This document shows positions 31,407 through 38,681 of a stretch of DNA of 38,681 nt, one piece after another. The position numbers were made by a program, and so were the translations under genes. The notes beneath the pieces were generated by a model. The model was not told where the DNA came from, did not search any database, and saw only the letters and a list, made by a program, of their open reading frames with translations. Source of the DNA: Streptomyces sp. ISL-98. GTDB taxonomy: Bacteria > Actinomycetota > Actinomycetes > Streptomycetales > Streptomycetaceae. The stretch is from assembly GCF_018614055.1 (NCBI RefSeq), contig NZ_JAGGPB010000052.1:1-38681 (forward strand). Reading direction: 5' to 3'. Position 1 is the first letter of the stretch; every line of letters begins with the position of its first letter.

Positions 31407-32999
31407 ATGGTTCGTGTTGAATCGCCTCCAACTGACCGAGAATCCTCCTTCGTTCGCGCGCTTGTGCCGCCCATCCTCCTCATGGCCGCGGCAACTGCCG
31501 CCGCCCTGGCGGTCGTGGCGGAGTCCGCCCGTATACCGGTCGCCCTGTTCGGCGCGGTCGCGACCGTCGTCATCACGCTGTTCGCAGCCGAAGTGGCCCG
31601 CCGCGGGCGGGCGATGAGAGCCCTGCGCGTGGAGTACGGGCAGCGCCTGGCCCATCTCGAAGCGCGCGTCGCCGGGCACGACCAGGAGACCCTGCGCGTC
31701 AGCAAGCAGCTGCTGCCCGCCGCCATCCACCGCCTCCGGCAGGGCGAGTCGCCCGCCGAGGTGATCCGGGTGGTGGTGGACGGGGACGCGGCGTACCGCG
31801 ATCTCCGCGACCCGCAGCGCAATCTGCTCCGCTCCCTCCTTGAGATCATCGACGACGAGGAAGCGATGCGCGAGTCCGCGCAGCGCGCCTTCGTCAACAT
31901 CGCCCGCCGCGTGCAGGCCATCGTCCACCAGCAGTCCAGTGAACTGCGGATGATGGAGGAGGACCACGGGCGCAACCCCGAGGTCTTCGACGACCTGCTG
32001 CGCATCGACCACGGCACCTCGCTGATCGGCCGGCTCGCCGACTCCATCGCCGTACTCGGCGGCGCGCGCCCGGGACGCCAATGGCCCAAGCCCGTACCGC
32101 TGTTCAGCGTGCTGCGCGGGGCGATGTCCCGGATCCTGGAGTACCAGCGGGTCGATCTGCACTCGATCGCCAAGATCGCCATCCTCGGTACGTCCGTCGA
32201 GCCGCTGATCCACGCCTGCGCCGAACTCCTCGACAACGCCACCCGCTACTCACCTCCGCAGACCCGGGTGCACGTGACCGCGGTGGAGGTGCAGACCGGC
32301 ATCGCCATCGAGATCGAGGACGGCGGCGTCAGCCTCAGCGAGGAGGCCCGCAGGCGGGCCGAGAACATGCTGGCCCAGGCACAGGCGGGCATCGACCTCA
32401 ACGACCTCGGTGAGACGCCAAGGCTCGGCCTGGCCGTCGTCGGCCGACTCTGCCAGATGTACAACATGCAGATCTCGCTGCGGCAGTCGGCGTACGGCGG
32501 CGTACGCGCCGTGCTGATCGTGCCGCGCGAGATGATCACCACCGGCCCTGCCCCCGGTCTCGCCCACGGCATCGGCGCCTCCGCGGTCCCCCGGCAGAAC
32601 CCTGGCGGGCTGCCGGACCCCGCGACGCTGCGTGTTCCCGGGCGCAAGCCCCGGCCGGAGGGCGAGCCGCGACGGCCCGCGCCCGCACCGGCGGCGCCGG
32701 CGGTACACAGGCCACCGGTGGCCAGGCGGGAGGACGACGTCCCCGTGGTGACCGAATGGACGGCCACTGGGCTTCCACAGCGCCGCAGCGGCTACCGCGC
32801 GCCGATCGGCACCTATGCGGTGCAGCCCCCCACCGACGAGCAGCCCGCCCGGCCGCAGAACGGCAACGGCACGGGCAAGGAGAAAGAGCCGGGCCTCTGG
32901 ATCGAAGCGTTCACCAAGGCAATCAAGGGGACACCGGAGTCCCCGACCGGACCCGACGACGAACCTGACGATGTGTTGGACAAGGGAGATCTGAAGTGA
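31407..32999 (+). CDS. cvnA: Conservon protein CvnA, sensor-kinase-like ATP-binding protein
   Basis: This 530-aa protein has a short N-terminus, two close membrane helices (about 20-62), then a coiled region (RVEYGQRLAHLEARVAGHDQE in part). A dimerisation-like region (FVNIARRVQAIVHQQSSELR) precedes a HATPase domain: N-box HACAELLDNATRYSPP, EIEDGG and GLAVVGRL. The C-terminal 150 residues are Pro/Arg-rich and disordered. CvnA proteins bind ATP and are thought to nucleate a membrane complex with CvnB, C and D resembling a G-protein-coupled receptor system. The stop overlaps cvnB by 4 bases. Confidence 0.93.
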   Translation: MVRVESPPTDRESSFVRALVPPILLMAAATAAALAVVAESARIPVALFGAVATVVITLFAAEVARRGRAMRALRVEYGQRLAHLEARVAGHDQETLRVSKQLLPAAIHRLRQGESPAEVIRVVVDGDAAYRDLRDPQRNLLRSLLEIIDDEEAMRESAQRAFVNIARRVQAIVHQQSSELRMMEEDHGRNPEVFDDLLRIDHGTSLIGRLADSIAVLGGARPGRQWPKPVPLFSVLRGAMSRILEYQRVDLHSIAKIAILGTSVEPLIHACAELLDNATRYSPPQTRVHVTAVEVQTGIAIEIEDGGVSLSEEARRRAENMLAQAQAGIDLNDLGETPRLGLAVVGRLCQMYNMQISLRQSAYGGVRAVLIVPREMITTGPAPGLAHGIGASAVPRQNPGGLPDPATLRVPGRKPRPEGEPRRPAPAPAAPAVHRPPVARREDDVPVVTEWTATGLPQRRSGYRAPIGTYAVQPPTDEQPARPQNGNGTGKEKEPGLWIEAFTKAIKGTPESPTGPDDEPDDVLDKGDLK

Positions 33000-33403
33000 T
33001 CCAGCAGCGGGCGAATTTTGACTGGCTGCTCAAGGAGCTGGCCGACGGGGTACCGCAGATCCAGCAGATCGTGGTCCTGTCCGCGGACGGCCTGCGCATC
33101 GCCCGTCACGGCGGCGACCCGGACGTCGCCGACCGGCTCGCGGCGGCCTGTGCGGGGCTGCAGAGCCTGGCCTCGGCCGTTGCCGCCGAAATCCCGGACA
33201 GCGACGGCCAGATGCAGCTGGTCGTCCTCGAAGTCAGTGGTGGCTTCTTCTACTTGATGGCCGCAGGAGCCGGGGCGTATCTCGCGGTGCTTGCCAACGA
33301 GACGGTCGACGCCGGCCTGCTGGGGGCCCGGATGCGGGACCTGGTGATCCGGATCGGAGCCCATCTGACGAGTCCGCCGCGCCATGACGGGCGCACCGTA
33401 TGA
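32996..33403 (+). CDS. cvnB: Conservon protein CvnB, roadblock/LC7 family
   Basis: This 135-aa protein starts at GTG 32996 overlapping the cvnA stop. The roadblock/LC7 fold is shown by NFDWLLKELADGVPQIQQIVVLS at its start (only part needed), DGLRIARHGG and GAYLAVLANETVDAGLL. Roadblock proteins regulate small GTPases, here CvnD, probably as activator or scaffold. Confidence 0.94.
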   Translation: MIQQRANFDWLLKELADGVPQIQQIVVLSADGLRIARHGGDPDVADRLAAACAGLQSLASAVAAEIPDSDGQMQLVVLEVSGGFFYLMAAGAGAYLAVLANETVDAGLLGARMRDLVIRIGAHLTSPPRHDGRTV

Positions 33404-33765
33404 CTTCGCCCCGACGAGAACGGCGACGACCAGGGACGGGTGACCCAGGACGCCTGTACGTGATCACCGGCGGCCCGGACGGCGCGGCACGGGCCGCCAT
33501 CGATCTGGTCACCATGGTCGTCGCCCGCACCGCACCCACACCGACGGTCAAGCCCGAGCAGGCCGCAATTCTGCGGCTCTGCCGGGCGCCGTTGTCCGTC
33601 GCCGAGATCTCCGCGTACCTCAGCCTGCCGTTCAGCGTGGTGACCGTTCTACTGACCGATCTCCTCGCCACCGACCTGATCGAGTCGCGCGCGCCCATCG
33701 TCCGCGCCACCTTGCCCGACCGGTCCCTTCTCGAAGCGGTGATGCATGGACTTCAGAAACTCTGA
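33400..33765 (+). CDS. cvnC: Conservon protein CvnC, DUF742 family
   Basis: This 121-aa protein has an Arg-rich start (RRERRRPGTGD), then RLYVITGG, and a winged-helix-like core (LSVAEISAYLSLPFSVVTVLLTDL in part) typical of DUF742. It starts inside the cvnB end (ATGA-like overlap) and ends 20 bases into cvnD. CvnC associates with CvnD in the complex. Confidence 0.92.
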   Translation: MTSPRRERRRPGTGDPGRLYVITGGPDGAARAAIDLVTMVVARTAPTPTVKPEQAAILRLCRAPLSVAEISAYLSLPFSVVTVLLTDLLATDLIESRAPIVRATLPDRSLLEAVMHGLQKL

Positions 33766-34360
33766 CACGATCGCAGGGCCCCGCAGCGAGGACATCCTGC
33801 CCTCGACGGCCACATCCGCGGTGAAGATCGTGATCGTGGGCGGGTTCGGCGTCGGCAAGACCACCATGGTGGGCTCGGTGAGCGAGATCCGTCCGCTGAC
33901 CACCGAGGAGACCATGACCCAGGCCGGGGTCGGTGTCGACGACAACTCCGGTGTGGAGGGCAAGACCGCCACCACCGTGGCCATGGACTTCGGCAGGATC
34001 AGCCTCAGCAACGAGCTGGTCCTCTATCTCTTCGGTACGCCGGGCCAGGAGCGCTTCTGGTTCCTCTGGAACGGCCTCTTCGAGGGCGCCCTGGGCGCGG
34101 TCGTGCTGATCGACACCCGGCGTCTTGAAGTCAGCTTCGACGTGATCGGGCGGCTGGAGGAGCGCGGCGTGCCGTTCGTGGTCGCCATCAACACCTTCCC
34201 GGACGCGCCCCGGCATCCCGTTGAAGCGCTGCGGACCGCCCTGGATCTGCCCGAGCAGGTGCCGATAGTGGACTGCGACGCGCGCGGGCGCGGCTCCAGC
34301 CGCGACGTCCTCATGACGCTGATGCGGTACCTGCACTCCTTGGCCCTGCCGCGCGACTGA
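33746..34360 (+). CDS. cvnD: Conservon small GTPase CvnD
   Basis: This 204-aa ATP/GTP-binding protein has Walker A GGFGVGKT (32-39), switch II GTPGQE (97-102), and NTFPD in place of NKxD (149-153), as in conservon GTPases. It starts 20 bases inside cvnC. It probably cycles between GDP and GTP under control of CvnA and CvnB and signals to sporulation or secondary metabolism. Confidence 0.94.
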   Translation: MDFRNSDTIAGPRSEDILPSTATSAVKIVIVGGFGVGKTTMVGSVSEIRPLTTEETMTQAGVGVDDNSGVEGKTATTVAMDFGRISLSNELVLYLFGTPGQERFWFLWNGLFEGALGAVVLIDTRRLEVSFDVIGRLEERGVPFVVAINTFPDAPRHPVEALRTALDLPEQVPIVDCDARGRGSSRDVLMTLMRYLHSLALPRD

Positions 34361-34427
34361 CCTGTTTTCCCGTACCCATCAGCCCCTTTCAGCCCCCAGC
34401 CCTATCAGCCTGATCCTGGAGTGACCG

Positions 34428-35978
34428 GTGACAACTCCTTTCCACGACCTGCCCGGAGCGGACAACGGGCCGCTGCCGCCCCCGGGCTGCCCCGCCCACG
34501 GACTCACCAGTACGGGGCCCGGCGGGCTGCGCCGGCTGTACGGGCCTGAGCACGAGAACGACCCCATGGGCCTTTACGAGAAGCTCCGCGCCGAACACGG
34601 CCCGGTGGCACCGGTGCTGCTGGTCGGCGACGTACCGGCATGGCTGGTCCTCGGCCACAGCGAGAATCTGCACATGACGCGTACGCCGTCGCAGTTCTCC
34701 AGGGACGCGCGCCGCTGGCGTCTCGTGCACGACGGCACCGTGCCGCCCGACCATCCCCTCGCTCCGGTCTTCACCTGGCAGCCCATCTGCGTCTTCGCGG
34801 ACGGAGCGGACCACGAGCGGCTGCGCGGCGCGGTCACCGACAGCATCGCGCGCATCGACCACCGCGGCGTACGCCGCTACATCAACCGCTACAGCAACAG
34901 GCTGGTGAACGACTTCTGCCAGGACGGCCACGCCGACCTGGTCAGCCAGTTCGCCGAGCATCTGCCGATGATGGCGCTGTGCCAGATCCTCGGCATGCCG
35001 GAGGAGTACAACGAGCGGATGGTGCAGGCCGCCCGGGACATGATCAAGGGCACCGCGACGGCGAACGCCAGCAACGCCTACATCATGGGCGTACTGAGCA
35101 GGCACGTGGCCCGGCGCCGGATGACGGCCGAGGAGGACTTCACCACCTGGCTCGTCGAACACCCGGCCGGCCTCACCGACGACGAGGTCAGCCAGCATCT
35201 GCGGCTGGTGCTCATCGCGGCGTACGAGACGACCGCCAACCTCATCGCCAACGTCGTGCGCATGGTGCTCACCGATCCGCGCTTCCGCGCCCAGCTCAGC
35301 GGCGGCCACATGACGCTTCCGGAGGCGGTCGAGCAGACGCTCTGGGACGAGCCGCCCTTCACGACGATTTTCGGCCGCTGGGCGGTCGGTGACACGGAGT
35401 TCGGCGGCCAGCAGATCAAGAAGGGCGACGCGCTCATCGTGGGGATCGCCGCGGCCAATGTCGACCCGGTCGTACGCCCTGATCCGCACGCCTCCATGCA
35501 GGGCAACCGTGCGCACCTCGCCTTCAGTGGCGGGCCGCACGAGTGCCCCGGCCAGGACATCGGGCGCGCGATCGCTGACACCGGCATCGATGCGTTGCTG
35601 ATGCGCCTGCCGGACCTGCAGCTGTCGGTGGAAGAGGACCAGCTGCGCTGGAGCAGCGCTTTGATGTCCCGGCATCTGAACGAGCTCCCGGTGACGTTCG
35701 CCGCGCGCCCGCCGCAGGACGTCGCCGGTACGCCCATGTCTACGCCGAGCACGACACCGCGGCCCGACTGGCAGGTGGAAACGCCCCCCAGGGCGTCGGC
35801 GCCGCAGCCGCCGGCCGCAGCGTCTGTGCCGTTGCCCGCTCAGGTCGTTCCGTCGGCTCAGGCCGCGCCGGCAGCTCCGGTCGCTTCGCCGCCCGCGGGC
35901 GGGATCCCCGCGCAGCGCAGGCCCAAGGCGCCGAAGCGGATGTGGCAGGCGGTCACACGATGGTGGCGCGGGTACTGA
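34428..35978 (+). CDS. cvnE: Conservon cytochrome P450, CYP157-like, lacking EXXR
   Basis: This 516-aa protein starts at GTG 34428 with GGAG 6 bases before. The haem-binding loop is FSGGPHECPG with the ligand Cys373. The I-helix reads AAYETTAN (264-271), lacking the usual AGxET glycine. The K-helix EXXR motif is replaced by EQTLW (302-306), matching the known CYP157 family exception in Streptomyces conservons. The C-terminal 90 residues form a Pro/Ala-rich tail with a basic end (RPKAPKRMWQAV), unusual in length. No ferredoxin or reductase gene is nearby. Its last 26 bases overlap the convergent terpene synthase gene. Confidence 0.92.
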   Translation: MTTPFHDLPGADNGPLPPPGCPAHGLTSTGPGGLRRLYGPEHENDPMGLYEKLRAEHGPVAPVLLVGDVPAWLVLGHSENLHMTRTPSQFSRDARRWRLVHDGTVPPDHPLAPVFTWQPICVFADGADHERLRGAVTDSIARIDHRGVRRYINRYSNRLVNDFCQDGHADLVSQFAEHLPMMALCQILGMPEEYNERMVQAARDMIKGTATANASNAYIMGVLSRHVARRRMTAEEDFTTWLVEHPAGLTDDEVSQHLRLVLIAAYETTANLIANVVRMVLTDPRFRAQLSGGHMTLPEAVEQTLWDEPPFTTIFGRWAVGDTEFGGQQIKKGDALIVGIAAANVDPVVRPDPHASMQGNRAHLAFSGGPHECPGQDIGRAIADTGIDALLMRLPDLQLSVEEDQLRWSSALMSRHLNELPVTFAARPPQDVAGTPMSTPSTTPRPDWQVETPPRASAPQPPAAASVPLPAQVVPSAQAAPAAPVASPPAGGIPAQRRPKAPKRMWQAVTRWWRGY

Positions 35979-37050
35979 CCGCCAGCTGGTCCCACCACCA
36001 GGCGATCGTCGGGAGGGGAAGCGGTTCAAGGCCGTCGTCGGCCGGACGCTGCTTCCACCACCCCTCGGGCCTGGCCACCGAGTCGGTGGGCACGCAGTAG
36101 CGGGGGCAGACGGATGCCCAGTCGAGGTGGCCCCGGATGAACTGGCCCAGCCCCTGTACGTAACGGCGCAGTCCACCGCCCACGTCCTTCAGCACCTGGT
36201 CGCGCAGCCGGAGGAAGAGCACCATGACGCGGTCCCGCATCGCCACGGCTTCGTCGAGTGCGTGATGCGGATCGCAGTCGAGTTCCTGGCACAGGACGTC
36301 GACGAGATTAAGGTCGTCGCCGGCCCTCAGCAGCTCCTTGTTTCGGGAGTAGAGGTCGTTGTCCCAGCTGACGAGCGTCCAGGTGATCTCGGTGAGGGCA
36401 CGCACCCGCGGGTCCTCGAGATCGTTGTCGGGGACGGAGTATCCGGCGACAATTTCGATCATGGCGGTGGACGGGGCCATGCCTATGGCCCTCATCCACA
36501 GCGTCACGTAGTCGTTCAGCGAGGGCAGTCCCGGGCTGCGGCGCCAAGCCGCTTCCCACACCAGCCCCGAGGTATAGACGCGCATCGCATCGGTCCAGCG
36601 GCGGATCTGCTGCCGGGACGCGTACCGCTCCAACTCCAGCCGGAGTGCGCGCAGTGCCGCCGTGTGCGGCGATTCGTTCGGCGAGTGGGCGGCGGGGGTC
36701 TCGATCGCCCGCATCATGCGTGCCGTCTCCTGGGCCAGGGAGTCGGCGGTGACGTAGGCCTCGTCGCAAACGCCGTCGTCGAGCGAGAAGAGTACGGCAT
36801 GGAATTTGGCCATCAGCGTGAGCGGTTCGAGCTGCCCGTAGGGCATGGTCGAGGCGGTGAGACCGCCGAAGTCACAGAGGGCTAGGCGCCTCCGTTGCTG
36901 ATCGTCGGTGTCGAGGCTCTGCTGGAGCATCCACCGCACCGTCATGTCGTTCAGTGCCTGGGCGGACGGGTGTACCACGGACGGGACCGGGCAGTAGAAG
37001 GGCACTGCCGGTAATTGCAGACCCAGTCGACTTGGTGAGACTACGGTCAT
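35953..37050 (-). CDS. Class I terpene synthase
   Basis: This 365-aa bacterial terpene cyclase ionises a prenyl diphosphate with Mg2+. The metal-binding motifs are DDGVCDE (91-97; the first-motif variant resembles selinadiene-type cyclases) and NDLYSRNKE (231-239). The conserved RY pair is R317-Y318. The N-terminal PFYCP, typical of sesquiterpene cyclases, is present (17-21). ATG 37050 has a strong AGGAGG 6 bases upstream. The product cannot be read from sequence; the size and motifs favour sesqui- or diterpene. It converges with the P450, whose product might act on the terpene, though a conservon role is equally likely. Confidence 0.93.
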   Translation of the reverse strand: MTVVSPSRLGLQLPAVPFYCPVPSVVHPSAQALNDMTVRWMLQQSLDTDDQQRRRLALCDFGGLTASTMPYGQLEPLTLMAKFHAVLFSLDDGVCDEAYVTADSLAQETARMMRAIETPAAHSPNESPHTAALRALRLELERYASRQQIRRWTDAMRVYTSGLVWEAAWRRSPGLPSLNDYVTLWMRAIGMAPSTAMIEIVAGYSVPDNDLEDPRVRALTEITWTLVSWDNDLYSRNKELLRAGDDLNLVDVLCQELDCDPHHALDEAVAMRDRVMVLFLRLRDQVLKDVGGGLRRYVQGLGQFIRGHLDWASVCPRYCVPTDSVARPEGWWKQRPADDGLEPLPLPTIAWWWDQLAVSTRATIV

Positions 37051-37358
37051 GATCGGCCTCCTCTTGGGTGCCCCGCATGCGCTGGGGCGTATATGCCCAT
37101 GTCCGATCGTCAATAACAATGCAACTGGCCGTTGCCTGAAACAAGTTGATCGATTAATGGCCGGACTCGTTACACCCCACAGGGCATCGGACATACGCCC
37201 GAACATGGTGCACCTGTGCGTATGGGGGCAGTCAACGGTTATGTGAGATGACTGATGCATCAGTCATCTCCTCAATGCACCGGTAAGCCCTTGAACTACA
37301 GGCGGTCACGCCAACCTGACGTTGTGTTCACCTCAACGTGCGGGTACGGTGGCCGACC
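37051..37358. promoter_or_regulatory. Divergent intergenic region with inverted repeats
   Basis: This 308-base, AT-richer region separates the terpene synthase and the XRE-TetR gene and should carry both promoters. Besides the 26-base palindrome, ATGTCCGAT (37099-37107) recurs inverted at 37186-37194; the flanks GGGCGTAT are also repeated, the left copy being split by 8 bases. TTGACG and TATACG occur on the minus strand, but 14 bases apart, too close for a confident promoter. No gene was found. Confidence 0.5.
37245..37270. promoter_or_regulatory. 26-base perfect palindrome, probable TetR operator
   Basis: A gapless perfect palindrome has the arm GAGATGACTGATG (13 bases). It lies 88 bases before the XRE-TetR start and about 195 bases upstream of the terpene synthase start. 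The size and symmetry fit a TetR-family dimer site, so autoregulation and control of the terpene gene are plausible. Confidence 0.6.
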
Positions 37359-38282
37359 ATGCGACAGGAACCCGCAAACCGAGTCGGAGACTCCAGCGGC
37401 CAAGTCGCCGAGCGAGTACGTCAGATGATCGGCACCGCCGGTGTCAGCCAGCGCGAGTTTGCCAGACGCATCGTCATGGACCCGTCGAAGCTGTCGCGTT
37501 CACTGAGCGGCGCCCGCCGTTTCACGGTGGCCGAGCTCGCCCGTATCGCCGACATCACCGATGTGGATGCGGGATGGCTGCTCGGATCGAGTACGGACAC
37601 CGCCCCCAAATCCTCTGCTTTACGGCGCCACCGCGCCCCTGCCGTCCCCGCGCCCGAGGGCGGCAGGCCGTTGCAGATCGTGCGGGAGGCGGTGCGCCTG
37701 ATCGCGGAGCGCGGTTTCCATGCCGTACGGGTCGCCGACATCGCCGAGGCCTGCGCGACCAGCACCGCCGCCATCCACTACCACTTCCCGGGCCGCGACG
37801 AGCTGCTGGAAGCGGCCGTGCGCTGGTGCATGGAAGAGGACAACGCCCGCCGGGCCGCCCTCACCGCCGAATCGGGTGACGCGGCGGACGAACTGCGCCG
37901 GCTGATCGAGCTGCGGACGCCGTACACCCAGCAGCAGCGGTGGCAGTGGAGCGTATGGCTCGACCTCTGGGCGGAGGCGGCCCGCTCCACCGCCGTCGGG
38001 CGGCTGTACGTCGCGTACTACCGCCAGTGGCGCGCGACGGTCGCCGACGTTGTACGGCGCGGCATCGCCCAGGGGGTCTTCCGCCCCACGGAACCGGCCG
38101 CCGCCGCGCTGCAGTTGACCGCGCTGATCGACGGGCTCGCCACGCAGGTGCTCGCCGCCGCACCGGCCGCGGAAGCCGGAACCGGGGGCGGCCCCGGCCC
38201 CGGTCCCGGCCCCGAGGACATGCAGGCCGCACTGCTGGCGCATGTCGACGCCACGCTGTCCATCGGCACTCGCCGCACCTGA
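37359..38282 (+). CDS. Two-HTH regulator: XRE-like domain fused to TetR domain
   Basis: This 307-aa protein has an N-terminal Cro/C1-type HTH at residues about 17-75 (VSQREFARRIVMDPSKLSRS, ELARIADITDVDAGWLL). After a Pro-rich linker, a TetR-type HTH spans 105-151 (AVRLIAERGFHAVRVADIAE, STAAIHYHFPGRDELL), followed by a helical ligand domain. A Gly-Pro repeat (GPGPGPGP) occurs near the end. ATG 37359 is chosen over an in-frame GTG-type start 21 bases earlier because the homologous region begins after it. Divergent from the terpene synthase, it is its likely repressor or activator. Confidence 0.9.
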   Translation: MRQEPANRVGDSSGQVAERVRQMIGTAGVSQREFARRIVMDPSKLSRSLSGARRFTVAELARIADITDVDAGWLLGSSTDTAPKSSALRRHRAPAVPAPEGGRPLQIVREAVRLIAERGFHAVRVADIAEACATSTAAIHYHFPGRDELLEAAVRWCMEEDNARRAALTAESGDAADELRRLIELRTPYTQQQRWQWSVWLDLWAEAARSTAVGRLYVAYYRQWRATVADVVRRGIAQGVFRPTEPAAAALQLTALIDGLATQVLAAAPAAEAGTGGGPGPGPGPEDMQAALLAHVDATLSIGTRRT

Positions 38283-38312
38283 ACTCCGTCGGCGGCCTTG
38301 CGGGCGGCGCGC

Positions 38313-38564
38313 TTACTGCCCCTGGTAGGGAGGCTGCTGGGCGTACGGGTTGGGGTTGGGGTTGTACGGGGGCTGGTTCGGCGGAGCCGGAGGGTACGTC
38401 TGGCCCGGGGGCGTCTGGTACTGCTGGGGTTGGTACGGGTAACCCCCGGGGACGGGTGCTACGCCGGCGCCGTTACGGTTGCGTCGGCTCAGGATCACCG
38501 CGATGACGATAACGAGGACCACTACGCCTACGAGGCCCGCACCTATGAGGATCAGCATTCCCAT
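38313..38564 (-). CDS. Small membrane protein with Pro/Gln/Tyr-rich tail
   Basis: This 83-aa protein has one transmembrane helix (about 3-25, LVGVVVLVIVIAVIL), a basic stop (SRRNRNG) and a low-complexity tail with repeated PPYNPNPNPY and QPPYQGQ-like units. The orientation is probably N-out, C-in. The function is unknown. Nothing further is visible in 38565-38681. Confidence 0.75.
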   Translation of the reverse strand: MGMLILIGAGLVGVVVLVIVIAVILSRRNRNGAGVAPVPGGYPYQPQQYQTPPGQTYPPAPPNQPPYNPNPNPYAQQPPYQGQ

Positions 38565-38681
38565 TGGGCTGTTTCCATCCTGAAGCTGCTGGTAAGAGGG
38601 GCTGGTGTGATGCCGGTCCAGGGTACGTGATTCACCTGCCTGCCCGGCGCCGGGACAACAACGCAGAAAAGCCCCGCACCA

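Overview
The window is high-GC actinobacterial DNA, almost certainly from a Streptomyces or close relative. The evidence is: an hrdB-type principal sigma factor with a Lys/Ala-rich N-terminal extension; a complete conservon (cvnA-B-C-D plus a CYP157-like P450); a bacterial class I terpene synthase; aerobic cobalamin genes; many GTG starts; and dense GTGA/ATGA overlaps.

Region 1 (1-18693, minus strand) is the centrepiece. It is one tightly packed set of at least 16 genes read right to left and running off the left edge, and nearly every junction overlaps or is separated by a few bases. In order of transcription it encodes: an unknown 240-aa protein; a beta-propeller protein with a vWA-like C-terminus; a radical SAM enzyme of the AmmeMemoRadiSam (AmrS-like) type; a 70-aa protein ending in Cys-Gly; a RING-like zinc protein; an E1/ThiF-like adenylyltransferase; an EAD + ubiquitin-like + E2 protein, interrupted here by a frameshift; a JAB/JAMM metallopeptidase; an unknown 313-aa protein; an FtsH/CDC48-like AAA+ ATPase with no protease domain; a MoxR AAA+ ATPase; four proteins of unknown function; an EAD-CHAT (caspase-like) protein; and a second beta-propeller protein. 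It looks like an NTPase-controlled conflict/defence system of the MoxR-vWA-beta-propeller / FtsH 'ternary' type carrying a complete ubiquitin-like conjugation and deconjugation cassette and a caspase-like executioner. The inferred wiring is: propellers and AAA+ proteins sense and remodel, E1-E2-RING conjugate a small modifier, JAB reverses it, and EAD-EAD pairing brings the CHAT protease to the E2.

Region 2 (18781-26016, minus strand) is a transport and signalling block. It holds a TauE/SafE permease, a WYL-domain regulator, a two-permease ABC exporter with its ATPase, and a NarL-type response regulator with its sensor kinase. A large perfect palindrome lies between the kinase/regulator pair and the ABC genes.

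Region 3 (26041-31158) is housekeeping: tRNA-Pro(GGG) with its terminator, a DUF309 protein, cobF and cobK facing each other with overlapping ends, hrdB, and two small membrane proteins.

Region 4 (31407-38564) is the conservon cvnA-E. Its P450 lacks the EXXR motif. The terpene synthase gene converges on it and overlaps its end. Next come a divergently transcribed XRE-TetR fusion regulator with a 26-bp perfect palindrome in front of it, and a small Pro/Tyr-rich membrane protein.

All calls come from reading the sequence. No database search was run, so family names for weakly conserved proteins are provisional.
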